A stretch of DNA of 64,000 nt, taken from the NCBI GenBank assembly GCA_023213395.1, contig CM041465.1, forward strand, positions 60,023,741 through 60,087,740. Reading direction: 5' to 3'. Origin of the DNA: Cycas panzhihuaensis (lineage: Eukaryota > Cycadophyta). A program made the translations under genes and the position numbers. This document shows, one piece after another, positions 42,178-54,180 of this stretch. Position 1 is the stretch's first letter. Every line of letters begins with the position of its first letter. The notes beneath the pieces were generated by a model. The model had not been told where the DNA came from. It saw nothing but the letters and a program-made list of their open reading frames with translations, and searched no databases.

Positions 42178-43983
42178 TTTGATTAGTATGTACATGGTAG
42201 TTTATACTCATTTCGAAGTGAGAAAAGAATCTTAAAAGGAAAAGATTGTAAGGAATAATAAAGGATAGGAGATAAATAGAAGATAAAAATGAGTAGTTAG
42301 AAAGGATTACTAATTCTATTTCTATAAATATAAAATTGTTGGAAATAAACAGTAATAGGTTTATAAAAGCAGGAGATAGAATAATATAAGTCTGTCAAAA
42401 GAAAAGCTCACATAATTCATATCATAGTCCTGATAGATTATATAAACCTAAAGTAAAATCCATTTTCATATAATATATCATAAGCAAAACTTATTGTTTA
42501 TAGAATAAAAGATTAATCTCACTTAATAAACAACTAGTTTTTCGAGTATATTGGATTTTTCATTGGCTCCTTGCAGGGATGACAAGCTTTTAGGATCTTT
42601 CCCTCTACCAAGATCCTCCACAACCTATGATTCCCACAAGGGTCTATCCTTTCTAACACTTCATTTCATTCTTAAACGTATAATCTTAACCTCCATACTA
42701 CTTAAACCTTTATCCTAAATAACCAATAGTTTATACTCTTTACAGAGTGGTAGTTTATAATCATTTTCCAGTAAGGTGCCCCTATACAAAAGATGAAAGT
42801 TAATCATAATGATCATCCAAGATAAAAGAGATAAGAGCATTAGCTTTAGTATTAAAGATGTGAGGAATGCACTAGATAGTGACCGAAGAGAATAATGACA
42901 TTAGTGATGAAGCCTAAAGGTGAAGGAGGAGTCATGAAGAGTGCACCTGATATATCCAAACTAACTAATATACTATAATTTGAGAATCAAACTAAATGAC
43001 AATGGGTCCAAGATAAGAATGAGAAATATCAAATAAAACTCTAATAGTGGCAGAATGTTTGACTTTATTATTAGTTGCTATAGGTATAAATAAGTTAGTA
43101 GAGAGGAGAGGATTTCCTAATTAGTCATAGATCACCTAAGCAATAGTAGACGGTCTTGGGTTACCTCTACTACCTCCATTAGTGAAAATACTTAATGTCA
43201 TTAGAAGATATGACCAGCATTTAGAGATGGGGTGATCAATAAAGGAGAATGTGGGAATCAATCAGTAAGGAGATAATAATGAATGAGGTTGGTTCTAACT
43301 ACAATGAAGAAAAAGAAAAATCATAATTGGGATAACCATAATCAATAAGAATAAAAGATATGAAGTTGGGTTCCATAATAACTAAGGCCATGATGCACTT
43401 AAGCAACTAGACCTGAACATCCTACATGACTCATCCAAATGAAGCCGACCTATTATATGAATAGGTAGGGATAAAGCCATCACATGACTTGCCCAAGATT
43501 ATAAGAGAATGATAATAATATACTTTTTTTTTGGTACTCTTTTAAAAAAAAAACTTTTTTACTCTTATTTTTTTAGTTTTTGATCTCTTTTTTTTAAAAT
43601 AAACCTTTACCTTTTACTTTTCTTTTTGATATTTATAAGAAAGGACTCATAACCTTCTAATTATAAAGTTCTTTTATGGAGTGTAATAAGGATTTATCCT
43701 TTTTAATGGAACTAAAATAAAATAAGAGGCCAATCTCCTTAAGGATTGAATTGCAGGAAGAATAGGAAATCAAAATCACAGTGTCTCCAAACATAAAGAA
43801 AAGGTGGCGGAATAAGTATTCACCTCAAAATATAAATAGAGAGAACCAAAGCTAAATAAAAAAAGAGGAAAGAAAATAGTAGGTGATAAATAACCAAGAA
43901 AGAATCCTTAGGATGAAGGACTAATAAGTAAAGATATAATCTGAGTAACTAATAAAGTATCTGAAGTTGACGAAGAAGTCTTT
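42178..43983. other. Element D interior, no gene recognised
   Basis: About 1.8 kb of AT-rich DNA with A- and T-homopolymers near 43,528-43,600. No motif on either strand. It is the left target flank of copia C and continues at 57,884. Confidence 0.45.
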
Positions 43984-43988
43984 CCTTT
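43984..43988. other. Target-site duplication of copia C, left copy (CCTTT)
   Basis: It is identical to 57,879-57,883, directly outside the two LTR ends. Confidence 0.93.
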
Positions 43989-44438
43989 TGTTAGGAATAT
44001 TAATGTAATCTTTATGTTCTTTTTAAAGTTTACATTTAAGTCACATGTCTAAATTTGTATTTAAGTTATTATAATGTTTAAATTTTAGTGTTTATTAATG
44101 ATCTTATGTGGAAGGTGGTTGAAATGCGGAACTGCATTTTAACGAATCTTTCTTTGTATAAATTCATCTCCTAGATTCAAGGAGATGGTTCCGAGAATCT
44201 AGGAGGGCTGTCTAAATGCCTTTTACAAGGTTGGTTTAATGGTTAAGTGGTTTATATATATGGTCTTCTTATTCTCAAAATTTCTTAATAAAACTACAAC
44301 TTTAAGAGGTGGTTTTTCTTCCCCAGAAGGGGTTTTCCACTTGTTAATCTAGTGTATATGTGCAGTGTCATGTTATTGCTTGTATTTGCTTATTATGTGT
44401 TCATGTGATGATATTGTGCATGTGTCTATCTTTCTACA
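43989..44438 (+). repeat. Copia C 5' LTR, 450 bp
   Basis: It reads TGTTAGGAATATTAATG ... TCTTTCTACA and aligns over its full length with 57,430-57,878, about 92% by eye, nearly all transitions. Candidate TATA box TATAAAT at 44,157-44,163 and poly-A signal AATAAA near 44,287. Confidence 0.96.
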
Positions 44439-44450
44439 TGGTATCAGAGC
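44439..44450 (+). promoter_or_regulatory. Primer-binding site of copia C
   Basis: TGGTATCAGAGC immediately after the LTR, a perfect plant initiator-Met PBS. Confidence 0.95.
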
Positions 44451-44559
44451 TCATGCTAAAATACTATTTCATTCAGCACTAAACAATCATAAAGTGTTAC
44501 AAATTTGCATGAATGATGAAGCTTCTGAGTCTTAGTAAACTTAAACATTCCTTAAGTCA

Positions 44560-45300
44560 AGCTTCCGGCAAAGGCATATGAGTAACTATGTACAAATGGC
44601 AAACTACATGCAGATGCAAAAAATCTGGAAACAACACTAGCACCAAGCACAGTTGCAGCCTTAGGCAAGCCTAGGGTATCCTTGCAGAATTCAACACTCT
44701 AATCATAAGAGGCAAGCTGCCCCATATTTAGTTCCATCGCTCAGACCTCAGTGGGACGAACTCCTTTCCAAAGGGCCAAAACACCTTCATCAGATAGTAT
44801 TCAACAAAGTACATGGAATGTATTTTTTTGTAGTGTCATTGCTGAGCACTAGGCAAAGTTACATCTGCTTGTATGTGAATGAGTGCCAAATTTGTAGGAC
44901 TTCCAACACATGCTCCAATGGCACTTGCTGTTAACCCACATAATGCTTTCTGATAGAGGGGTAGCGATTTCCCATCATTAGCAACAATTTCCTTGTGTGT
45001 CAAGATCCTAAATGATCCAAGGCGGGCTATTGTATAGGTTGCTTGCCTTAATAAACCTACTGATAGCCACTTATAAAAAGCACCCACGCCCTTTTCAAGA
45101 AGCATGATCTTTTTTACCTACTACGAAGAACCCAGGCCCAACTAAATGCGCACCTTAATCATATCCACTGGCTGTATAACACATGTAGCCAACATACCAG
45201 ATGCACCTCCATTGACAAATGGCTTGACGATACCCCACACTTTTCTGATCTTGGACTTGTCCTCTGGCAACTCTACGCTACGAGATTGAGCCCAATCCTC
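44560..45300 (-). pseudogene. DTC: Mitochondrial dicarboxylate/tricarboxylate carrier (DTC-like) retrocopy, broken
   Basis: The intact family exchanges 2-oxoglutarate/malate and related acids across the inner mitochondrial membrane (SLC25 family, about 300 residues, six membrane helices). On the minus strand the copy begins near 45,260 with VKPFVNGGASGMLATCVIQP and the first carrier signature (PVDMIKVRI). It continues with GAFYKWLSVGLLRQATYT and ALCGLTASAIGACVGSP. After a frameshift near 44,836 it goes on with EGVLALWKGVRPTEVRAM and ACSLPF, then fades at about 44,560. Helices 5-6 are mostly missing. In the second signature (SPTNLAL, normally SPADLAL) the acidic Asp is Asn. No intron interrupts the readable part, which suggests a retrocopy. 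It sits about 100 bp after the PBS of copia C, in opposite orientation. Confidence 0.88.
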
Positions 45301-45650
45301 TTCCCTTCCCTCCTTGCTTTCCCCCGTCCAACAAACCTGGCAATAATCACGCAGTTTATAATAAAAAGAAGATGAAGAGGCAGAGGAAGATTGGAGAAAC
45401 CTCCTCCAGTCAGAGCTGCTGGTGATGAAGGAATAAGGCAAGATTTCAGAGCCAATCATGAACCCGAGCCACTCCTCCTCGAGCCAAACCTGCAACGATA
45501 AGAAGTGCCCGGAGAGATACCATTGCAAAGAGGAGTATCCGCCAAGCCTCTGTTCAAGAGCTTTAAGGAGCGCCTTCATTCTCTGTCTCTATCCTCGTCT
45601 TGAAAACCTACAAACAAAGGTGTGCCGCCATCATATTCCAGGTAAGGATT
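45301..45650 (-). pseudogene. Unknown N-terminal extension fused to the carrier copy
   Basis: The carrier frame stays open upstream to a Met at 45,579 (minus). It adds about 90 residues that start MKALLKALEQRLGG, include a Trp-rich hydrophobic part and a Ser-rich stretch, and lead into an acidic/basic linker before the carrier domain. Known carriers of this family start only 10-20 residues before the first helix. This may be transcribed 5'UTR, or an exon of another gene (a chimera). The plus-strand text at 45,640 (CCAG/GTAAGG) resembles a splice donor, but in the wrong orientation. Confidence 0.4.
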
Positions 45651-46225
45651 TCTAACCCTAAATGTAATTTTGTTCATTTTATTTTTCTTTTACAAAATTT
45701 TAATAATCCATCGGGTCCGTAAATTTAAACTTTCAATTTTATTTTATTTCTTTTTTTTATTTATTTTGATTTAATAAAACATAACCCCCCCTCCCTTATT
45801 ATATTAATTTAACAACCCCCCATTTAATCACATTAGTATAAATTAATCGAAAACTCCCCTATTACATTAACAATATTAACCAATTTCTCCTTTTTTTTAT
45901 ATAATACATTTATTACATTAACCCCCCCACCACATTCATAAAATTAATCTAAACCCATCCCTTCATTAAGTTAATATTTTCATACTTTTTTTTAACCCCT
46001 TTTTTTATATTGATTATTATAATAAGCCCTTTCAATTTCACTTAGTTTCTATCTTGCTTAAGAATTTTTTATGCATAATAAAATATATGATCTCACTACT
46101 TCAATGCATCCTAACTTTTAATTTGGTTATGGATAAATCATAAGAATTTTTTTATTACCCACATTTTAGGGTTAGATTATAAGTTTTTAATTCCTTAATT
46201 ATTATCTTGTTACCTTTGTGATTAA
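45651..46225. other. AT-rich spacer with C- and T-homopolymers, left flank of the LINE
   Basis: No coding signal. It holds several C7-type runs (45,785; 45,817; 45,925) and T-runs. It lies between the carrier copy and the LINE target duplication. Confidence 0.5.
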
Positions 46226-46241
46226 GTTAGGTTTCTATTAA
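46226..46241. other. LINE target-site duplication, left copy (16 bp)
   Basis: GTTAGGTTTCTATTAA, matched at 15 of 16 positions by 52,640-52,655 just after the poly-A tail. This fixes both LINE ends. Confidence 0.9.
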
Positions 46242-46787
46242 GCTAAACCCTAATTGGATTTGTGTAAGAAACCCTACCGAAGGCGATTTTCGGAGGCGAC
46301 GATTTTTGCAGAGTTCTAGCGGCTAGGGTTAGCCGGTTTCGAGGGCGGAGGAGGGGGGGCGTCCCCCCAGATGTGCAAGATAGATGGCGTGAGGCATTCA
46401 GCGTCACAGGTTTGGCCAGTGTTGGAGAAAAACGGGAGATTCTTCGCTGTGGCAACATGGAGGAAAGCCGCCCAGGATGGGGGACAGAGGCAGCGGCTAG
46501 GGGGATTAACGCTCGCCATGCATATGTAGACAGTGTCAAAGGGAAGCTAGCATATGTATGCAGTGGCGTTGATGCGCAAAGAGTGGAGAGATCGGTCTTC
46601 TCTTGGTAGCGGTTTTACGGAGGATTTCATAGATTCAAGAGTTGTAGCAAAGGGCAGATATTGGTTCTTCCAAAGCAGTCCCGTAATCTTTGAGAGACAA
46701 GGGGTCGGGCAAAACAAGAGCTTTGTGGTGAGTTCTAGTTATGTGCAGCTGTGGTAGCTTTTGCAAGTTCTTTTTCCTACTATTCAT

Positions 46788-48315
46788 ATGATGCAGATAG
46801 CTCAGAATTAGTCTCAGTCTTCTCCCACGGGGAGAACTTACCTAGATGTTCTAAGAACTGGAAACCATGAGGCACAAGACATTATCCCAGTTAAAATTGG
46901 AAACAGATATAAAATTTTGATACCGAAAGAAGTAACCGAAAAAACCATACAGTACTGGGAATATAGCCTGGTGGGGTGTTTTCTGCCCTAGACCAGGCTT
47001 AGATGTTATAAGAGAGTGGATTAGAAACAAGTGGAAGACCAGGAACCCTGTTCAAGTCATGGCTATGCCCAAAGGTTGCGTTCTTTTTAGATTTTTAAAT
47101 CAGGAGGATATGATCCCCATCCTTCTTAAGTCCCATTGGATGTTTAGGAGGAAGGCCATGTCACTGGAGAAATGGCATCTTGACTTTGACTTGGGCACTC
47201 CTGTGGTTAAACAAGCTCCGGTGTGGGTTCAACTTCCTGGACTCCCTCTGCACTTCTGGAACCAGGAGACGGTCAAAGGGGCAACTAGAATGATTGGTCC
47301 ACTTTTAGCTTTAGACTCGGCTACAGTGCATAGATCCAGACTGATGAATGCCAGATTCTGTGTTCTGGCGAAGTTAGATAGTGAACTCCTGGTCGAGGTA
47401 GAGATTGAGTCAGATGGTAGATCTATCATCCAAGGTTTATTTTATGAAGTGGAGGGATTCAGGTGCGTAAAGTGCAAGAGTAAGGGGCACCTCCCCTTTC
47501 AATGTCCAGGAGTTCCTCTGAGGGAGGTCGATCAGGTGTTAGGGAAGGGGGAGAATGAGGAAGTAAGAGTAGTAGAATTTGAAAGAACAGGCAAGGAGGA
47601 CTGTAGAGAGGAGGATGTTGAGAGAACCGAGACTTCCAGTAAGTTGCCCGATGGTTCCGGTCCTTCCTGTAGTGTGAAGAGCCAGCCCTTGGATGGCAAG
47701 ACGATCGCTGAACCGGCTTATCCCTCAGCTAGCTTGGTAGATGGGTGTACGGATCCAGTGATGCTTGCATCTGGAAATAGTATAGGGATTGAAGGTTGCC
47801 AGGCCCAAACCCCATGTCCGGTTTCGGGTAGGCTGCCAGAGGAACATATAGATCAATCAGGGGAGCCAAGGCAAAAGTAGGGGGTAGGAGACTCTCTTGT
47901 TTCCGCAGATGAGCCGGCATTGGCGGGGCTTGTCAAGAACATAAACTGGGAGTTAAAGGATTACCTCTCTGAGCCTAAGGAGGGGAACTTGAAAGATCTA
48001 AACCAAGAAGTGAGACAGATTGGTATTGCAGCCGAAGGTAGAGCAGGATCCAAAGGAGTAAAAGCAGAAAAAGGAGGAGGCAGGACACGTAAATGGGTTT
48101 CAAAAAGTAATGCATCAGAAGCGAGGAGGGCACCAGATTTTGGGATAGAGAAGAAGGTGGGCAGACCCCCTAAAAAGGCTACTAGAGAGAAAGAAACTCA
48201 AGTCCAAATAGACATGGGATTCCAGAGTATGATAAAGGGGGGGGGGGGGGGGGGGCACTTGAAGGCCCTAACCTCAGGAGCAGGAGGGGTTGAGGAGAGT
48301 TGCAGCTCTTCATGA
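46788..48315 (+). pseudogene. LINE ORF1: DUF4283-like nucleic-acid-binding protein with CCHC knuckle (near-intact)
   Basis: RNA-binding partner of the LINE. From the Met at 46,788 an early TAG occurs, and a one-base shift near 46,975 leads into the main frame, open from 47,059 to 47,880. Past a single TAG (47,878) the same frame stays open to 48,315. The DUF4283-like domain (about 47,059-47,440) shows GCVLFRF, SLEKWHLDFD and the signature PVWVQLPGLPLHFW. The CCHC knuckle CVKCKSKGHLPFQC lies at 47,464-47,505. The C-terminal half is charged, with an AT-hook-like KVGRPPKKA (about 48,154-48,180) and a 19-G run (48,237-48,255). The stop at a likely CAG (Gln) codon and the frameshift make it inactive. 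Confidence 0.88.
48237..48255 (+). repeat. 19-base G run inside LINE ORF1
   Basis: This is an uninterrupted G19. It encodes poly-Gly in the ORF1 frame and is prone to slippage and quadruplex folding. A shorter G-run at 49,842-49,852 is where the ORF2 frame is lost. Confidence 0.95.
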
Positions 48316-51300
48316 AGGTCCTTTCGTGGAACATCAGGGGGTTAAATGCCCTATCTAAGCAGAGATTGGTCAGAGAAGTAAGGATTAGGATAGATCCAGA
48401 TGTGGTTCTCCTGCAGGAAACCAAACTGGAACAGACAAAGGAAACATAGGTGCTCAATAAGATTTGGAGAAAAGGTGAGGGGAAGATTTGTGTAGGCTTG
48501 GCGGGTTCCGGGGGGCTGGTCTCTCTCTGGAATCCAAAAAGGTGGAGAGGTTATGAGTTGTGCAAGACCGAACATTTCATAACCATTAGATTGGTTAGTC
48601 TATTGACTTATAAGGAGTATTGGATTACTAATGTTTATGCCCCCACTTCGGTCGAGGGCAGGAGGAGACTATGGGAAAGATTGGTGGAGACACACAAAGA
48701 CTGGGGAGGCCCCTGGTTGGTGGGGGGGGACTTCAACTCTCCCCTGAGCCCAGATGAGAAGAAAGGGGGGCAAGGAGGATGGACCAGAAGTATGTTTGAT
48801 CTAAGTGTGTTTTTGCAATCGGGTGGCTTGATGGACGTGCCTCTTAGAGGAGCTAGGTTCACTTGGTCTAACAGGAGGTTAGGTCATAACCACACACAAT
48901 GTAGACTGGATAAGATGTTAACAAACTATGAATGGGCATGTCACTTTGAAGGAGTTGGGTTAGAAGCCCTACCAAAGTCGGGGTTAGACCATTCACCTCT
49001 TATTCTGGAGGGGTCCATCCTAGATTCCTACAAGGGGACTCTATTTTGTTTTGAACTAATGTGGTAGAAACATCCGGACTTGAGGGAGAGGATCCAGGAA
49101 TGGTGGGGAGTCCAGGTTTAGGGATGCGCCATGTACAGGTTTTCGAAGAAATTGAACTGGATCAAGCAACAAATAAAGGTTTGGAACAGGGAGGTCTTCG
49201 AAAATATTTTTGAGAGCAAGGGGGGTTTGTTGGGAGAGCTCAAAGAGATCGAGGACAGGATCCAGATCGAAGGAAGAGCCCAGGAGTTGGACTATAAGGA
49301 ACTCTCCACTTCTAGGAAACTCGAGGAGGTGCTGGAAAAGGAGGAAATCTTCTAGAAGCAGAAGTCCAGAGAGCAGTGGATAAGGGAGGGGGATAGAAAC
49401 ACTAAGTTCTTCCAACTATCTACTTTGAGACACAGGGCCCATAACAAGATTACTAAAATTCGTAGCAGGAACATGGTGGTGCTTGAGGCTGAGGACCAGA
49501 TAGGTGGCATTGTGATGGATTACTTCAAGGAGCTATACACAGAGCCAGGATGCCAGGACCCTACCCTTAGGGCAACCCTCTTACAATATATCCCGCGAGT
49601 GATCTCGGAGGCCCTCAATAAAAAATTGACAGATCCCTTTACTCAGGATGAAGTGGAGAGGGTAGTTTTCAAGATGGGCAGGGATAAGGCTCCAGGGCCG
49701 GATGGCTTCCCTCCAGGATTCTTTCAAGATTACTGGGAGATAATTAAGGATGATCTAATGATGGCACTTAATGAACTCTGCTTAAGACGGACAATCTTGA
49801 AGGAGTGGCAGGCCACCTTCTTGGCCTTGATTCCGAAGAAGGAGGGGGGGGGAAGTCATGGAAGACTTCAGATCTATCAGTTTGTGCAATATAAAATACA
49901 AGATTTTATCCAAAGTGTTAGCAAACCGCCTGAGGGGGACCTTACCGGATGTTATTTCTCCTAACCAAGATGGTTTTGTGAAAGGTAGACAAATCTCGGA
50001 TGGGATTATTATTGTCCATGAAACCTTGCACTCGACGCTCCATCGCAAGGATGCGGGTATGATAATTAAAACAGACATGTTTAAAGCTTATGATTGGGTG
50101 GCTTACGACTGTCTCGAAGCGTTTGGTTTCGGGGAGGTATGGAGAGATTGGATGAGATGTTGTATCTCAAGAGTTTCCTTCTCGGTGTTAATAAATGGTA
50201 GGTCAACTCATTTCTTTAATGGGTTGAGGGGTTTAAGGCAAGGTGATCCCCTCTCCCCTTTCTTATTCATCATTATGGCTGAATTGCTAGGCAGGGCTAC
50301 TCTTGAGGCCCAGTGGTTAGGGAGGCTTTCAGGTTTGAAAGTTACCTCCAACCTAGATAATATTGTGCTTCATCAATTTGTAGACGATAATATTTTCTTA
50401 TGCAGGGCTTCTCTGGTGGAGGCCAGGGCTTAAAAAATGGGCCTTCAGGCATATGAAAAGGCTACACATCAGAAAATCAATTTGGATAAAAGCTTGGCTT
50501 TCTTTATCAATACCCCGAAGGGACTGCAAAGAAGAATTAGTAGAATATTGGAGATGGCCAGGGGCCTCCTCCCAGGTTCTTATCTGGGCATGCCTCTATT
50601 TGTGGGGAAGATGGGGAAGAATTTGTGGGACCCGTAGTGAGCAGATTCAACAAGAAGCTAGCAGGATGGAAAGGGGCCCTCCTCAGTTGGGCTGGGAAAA
50701 TTCAACTAGTTGTGGCTTCCCTGCAGAGTATCCCGGTCTATCAGATGACGGTTTTTAAGATGCCTAGCAAGGTTATATCCATGTTGGAGGTTATCATGAA
50801 GAGATTTCTTTGGTTAGGAGCCGAGGAAAGAAGGAGAATCCATTTAGTGTTTTGGGAGAAGGTCTGTAAGCCAAAGTGGGTGGGGGGCCTTAGCGTAAGA
50901 AGGTTGGGCTTTTTTAATGAAGTCCTCTTGGCTAAGATGGGGTGGAGACTCATTAAAGAGGCTGGAGCGGTCTGGGGGAGTATTTTAGCTAGGAAGTACT
51001 TGGGGGACAACCATTTTTTGTTGGAGGAGGGGCACAACTTTGATGGTTCTGCAATATGGCAGGCCATCAGGATAACGAGAACCCTCCTCTACGAAGGTAT
51101 GAGATGCAAATTAGGGGATGGTGAAAGCATAAAGTTCTGGGAAGATAGATGGTGCGGTCTCTTTAAATTAGAGGAGCTGCCTAACATTGGTAACATGAAG
51201 AGGGAGTGCGTTGCCCGCTACGGCTTGGCTGTTAAAGATTACTAGGTAGGGTAAGGTAAGGATAGGAGATGGGGATCATTTGAGGATCTACAAGGCCTAG

Positions 51301-52455
51301 AGGGCGAGATTCAAAGAGTGAGGCAGATATTAGAAAACTAGTATATTCCGAAGAGGTTTGTGCCAGACACGCTGGTATGCCCCCCTTCGTCTTCGGGCTC
51401 ATACATGGTTAAAGCGGGTTATAATCTGAGGATGAGCAGGGAGGGCTGGGATAGGAACGATATACTAGCTGGGGCCTGGAAGTTAGGTATCCTTCCCAAA
51501 ATAGCTACTTTTTGGTGGTTATGCCTCCAAAATAAACTTCTTACCTTGGATAATTTATCAAAAAGGGGCATCCATTTGGCTAGCAGATGTACGTTATGCA
51601 AGTCAGACGTGGAAACCCTGGATCATATAAGCATTCATTGTCCCTATTTGGTGTGCATATGGAGTAACTTTTGGTCTGGGCTGGGGTTAGCCTAGGTTTC
51701 ATCAAATTCCCTAAAAGATCAGTGGATAGCTTGGGTCCCCCCTTTCAAAAGTAAGACCCTTATTAGACTTTGGAAGATGATCCTTCCGGTTGGCTCATGG
51801 TACATCTGGAAAGAACGTAATAGGAGGATCTTTGAAGGAAGAGAGAAGGACTGCCTGACCCTGCTAGTGGAGATAAGAAAGGGCATATCAGAAATGCTGG
51901 TTCTGCCAAAAGGGGACAGGATTCCAAAAGGGTAAGAAGGTGTCTTAAAAGAGTGGGGCATTGACCTCATGAGGGGGTCCAGGGAGAGGAGTAGGGATGT
52001 CAAATGGCATCCTCCAGATATTCAATGGGGAAAAGTAAACTTTGATTGAGCGACCAAGGGTAACCCCGGAGAGGCAGGTGGGGGAGCCTGTGCAGGGATC
52101 ACGGTGGTAATTTGAGATGGCCTTTCGCAGAGTATTTAGGAATCCAATCAAACCAGAAGGCCGAGGTACGGGCGATGTTGAGAGTGGTATCTCTGGTAGA
52201 CGAGGAGGAAATTCAAAAAGTGGTCATAGAGGGGGATTCTATGTATGTAATAAGATGTCTGAAAGGGGAAGAAGACCCTGGATGGGAAAATGTAGATATT
52301 TTCAGGGATGTCCAGGATATTTTGAGAACTAAAGTTGGTGTAGAGATTTAGCATACTTTTAGGGAAGGAAACTCGGCAGCAGATTGGCTGGCAAACTGGG
52401 CTGTGTCAAATAAAAGAACAAAAGTTTGGAAAGAGGAATTCTGGAGGAGTTACTG
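48312..52455 (+). pseudogene. LINE ORF2: endonuclease, reverse transcriptase, zinc finger, RNase H (broken)
   Basis: This enzyme would nick the target and copy LINE RNA. From the Met at 48,312: an APE-type endonuclease (VLLQETKL, NVYAPT, GGDFNSPLSP, SGLDHSPL; 48,312-49,066) with its catalytic residues in place; a linker; RT (DKAPGPDGFPPGFFQ near 49,684; DMFKAYDWV; GLRQGDPLSPFLF; active-site FVDD at 50,377-50,388); a zf-RVT (CTLCKSDVETLDHISIHC, about 51,591-51,645); and an RNase H (52,036-52,430; GDSMYVIRCLK, FREGNSAADWLANW). Defects: stop at 48,447, stops at 49,065 and 49,353, a shift in a poly-G run (49,842-49,852), another shift near 50,630, and several more in the RNase H. Confidence 0.93.
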
Positions 52456-52627
52456 AGACTGGTCAGGGTTGAAGCACACACAGGAGAGGCAGACTGAGGA
52501 GGATGAGTGAATCCATATTGGGCTAGACCATGGGCATGTCATGGTCATCTTTGTTAAGCCGGATGGCTCCGATGTACAGGGTTTGGGGACCCAGTTAAAA
52601 TGCCTTTAATATCATTTTTACCATATC

Positions 52628-52639
52628 AAAAAAAAAAAA
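52628..52639 (+). terminator. LINE poly-A tail
   Basis: A12, immediately before the right copy of the 16-bp target duplication. Confidence 0.9.
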
Positions 52640-53155
52640 GTTACGTTTCTATTAAATAATGAGTAAAATATTATCACTTTAAAACAAGATAACTTTTTAC
52701 CCAAGTATAAATATTTCATTAAGTTTAGTCAGTAGCTGAGGGTGCCTTTTATATATGCCCACACTAAATTTTAAGTTAAATTTCCTAGCAAACATTCTTT
52801 AAATTTTAATTAGTTACATACCTACTCATAGTCACAGTTCTCCACTCATTAAGATATTTTGTCAAATAGTTGGCAAGTGACAATCTTATAACCCTTTATC
52901 AAACTTAAATACTTAAGGGGGAATTTTTTTTCAAAAAGGGACTGTTTAAGGGGCTTTTTTAAGAAATTGTTTGTTTATTCAATCTGTCTGAAAATATGTG
53001 ATTTTTTCTTTAAGCGCAAATAATGCATACTACAATGCTTTCTTGAATTATGCCTGTTAAAATATTAATCTGACGATTAGTACTTTTAGTAAGTGATTAT
53101 TTTTTCAACCACCTTCATATTCTCCAATCTTTAATCAAATCTCATAACTCCCAAT
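52640..53155. other. Copia C leader, right of the LINE
   Basis: AT-rich DNA without coding signal, beginning with the right target duplication (52,640-52,655). A purine run followed by poly-T (52,916-52,930) is the only notable feature. It leads into gag. Confidence 0.5.
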
Positions 53156-54180
53156 ATGGCATTAATGTCAGGGACAACCACCTGCATTCCAATTCTAGTG
53201 TTAACCGGCTTAAACTATACCGATTGGAGGAATCGCATATCCCATAAGCTTAAACAACAAAAGATATGGTGATATGTGACAAGTGAATTTAAAAAACCAA
53301 AAGAAGATGTTACAGAGAGTTATATGGTATATCTGATGAACTTAGATACAACCTTATGCACCATATTAAACTCACTTTCACCAGAAATTAGTCGGTAGTT
53401 TTCTGAAACAGATGACTTAGTCTCTGTTTGGAAAACTTTGCAAGAAAAATATGATAAGGTTGATACACATCAAGTGGCTATCCTAGAACAATAATTGTAT
53501 GACCTTACTTTTGACGATTTTTCTAATGTTGAGAATTTTTTAAGTAAAATTTAATTAATTAATAAAGATCTAGGAAACTGCATCAAATCCAAAACTAAAG
53601 AAGGTGATACTGAAAAAATAACCACGCATGCTAAAGATAATGATATACTCGTACATCTTGCAGTAAACAAATTACCTAAATAATTTAATCTTTACAAAAC
53701 TGCCAGACGACAAGCTGGCAACCCTCCTATTACATTCAATCAATTGACAAACCAGCTGATTGAATATCAAACAATGTTAATTCAAACAAGCACATTAAAA
53801 GATCCTTCACATGCATTGTTTTCCAAAACTAAGCCACAATTTAAAAACAAGCAATAGAATAATTTTCATAGTAATCCAAAATTTCAGAAACCTCATAGAG
53901 GTTCACAATCCAATTCACAAAACAATGTTAAGTATTCTGGTACAACTAAACACTAGAATATTTCTAATCAGTCATTTCATAATAGGAACAATGTAACTCC
54001 TCCTCAGAATACTAGTTGTGCCTATTCATAAAAGAGGCCACACTATTAATGTCTATAGAAGTAGAATAGCTTCGAAAGCATGGAAAGCTTCCAAGGGATT
54101 ATAAAATCGACCTCAATCCTATTCTCAATCATGACATAAAAATCGATAAACTCATAATCGTTCGTTAGTGGCAATAACTT
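53156..54180 (+). pseudogene. Copia C gag, UBN2 type (broken)
   Basis: The start Met is at 53,156. An entry region (LTGLNYTDWRNRI) is followed by the UBN2 core (SVWKTLQEKYD; DDFSNVENFLSKI) and a Gln/Asn/Ser-rich C-terminal part. A damaged zinc knuckle starts CAY near 54,018, where the second Cys is lost. There are about ten stops and at least one frameshift before the protease. Confidence 0.88.

Larger units (their letters stand above)
46242..52639 (+). mobile_element. Full-length plant L1-type LINE, 6.4 kb
   Basis: The element has a GC-rich 5' region (46,242-46,787), ORF1 with a DUF4283-like domain and zinc knuckle, ORF2 with endonuclease, RT, zinc-finger and RNase H domains, and a 3' UTR ending in A12. 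It is flanked by a 16-bp target duplication. It is less decayed than the LTR elements around it (long open frames, few stops), and it is younger than copia C, which it interrupts. Confidence 0.95.

Noticed and set aside
44836-45579. Functional mitochondrial carrier gene
   Set aside because: Frameshift, internal stops, missing C-terminal helices and an altered second signature; it is a pseudogene.
45640-45650. Plus-strand splice donor (CCAG/GTAAGG)
   Set aside because: The adjoining coding text is on the minus strand, so the donor would belong to no visible exon.
48237-48255. G19 run as an assembly gap or vector artefact
   Set aside because: It lies in frame within ORF1, flanked by coherent coding text on both sides, so it is a real homopolymer, though its exact length may be uncertain.
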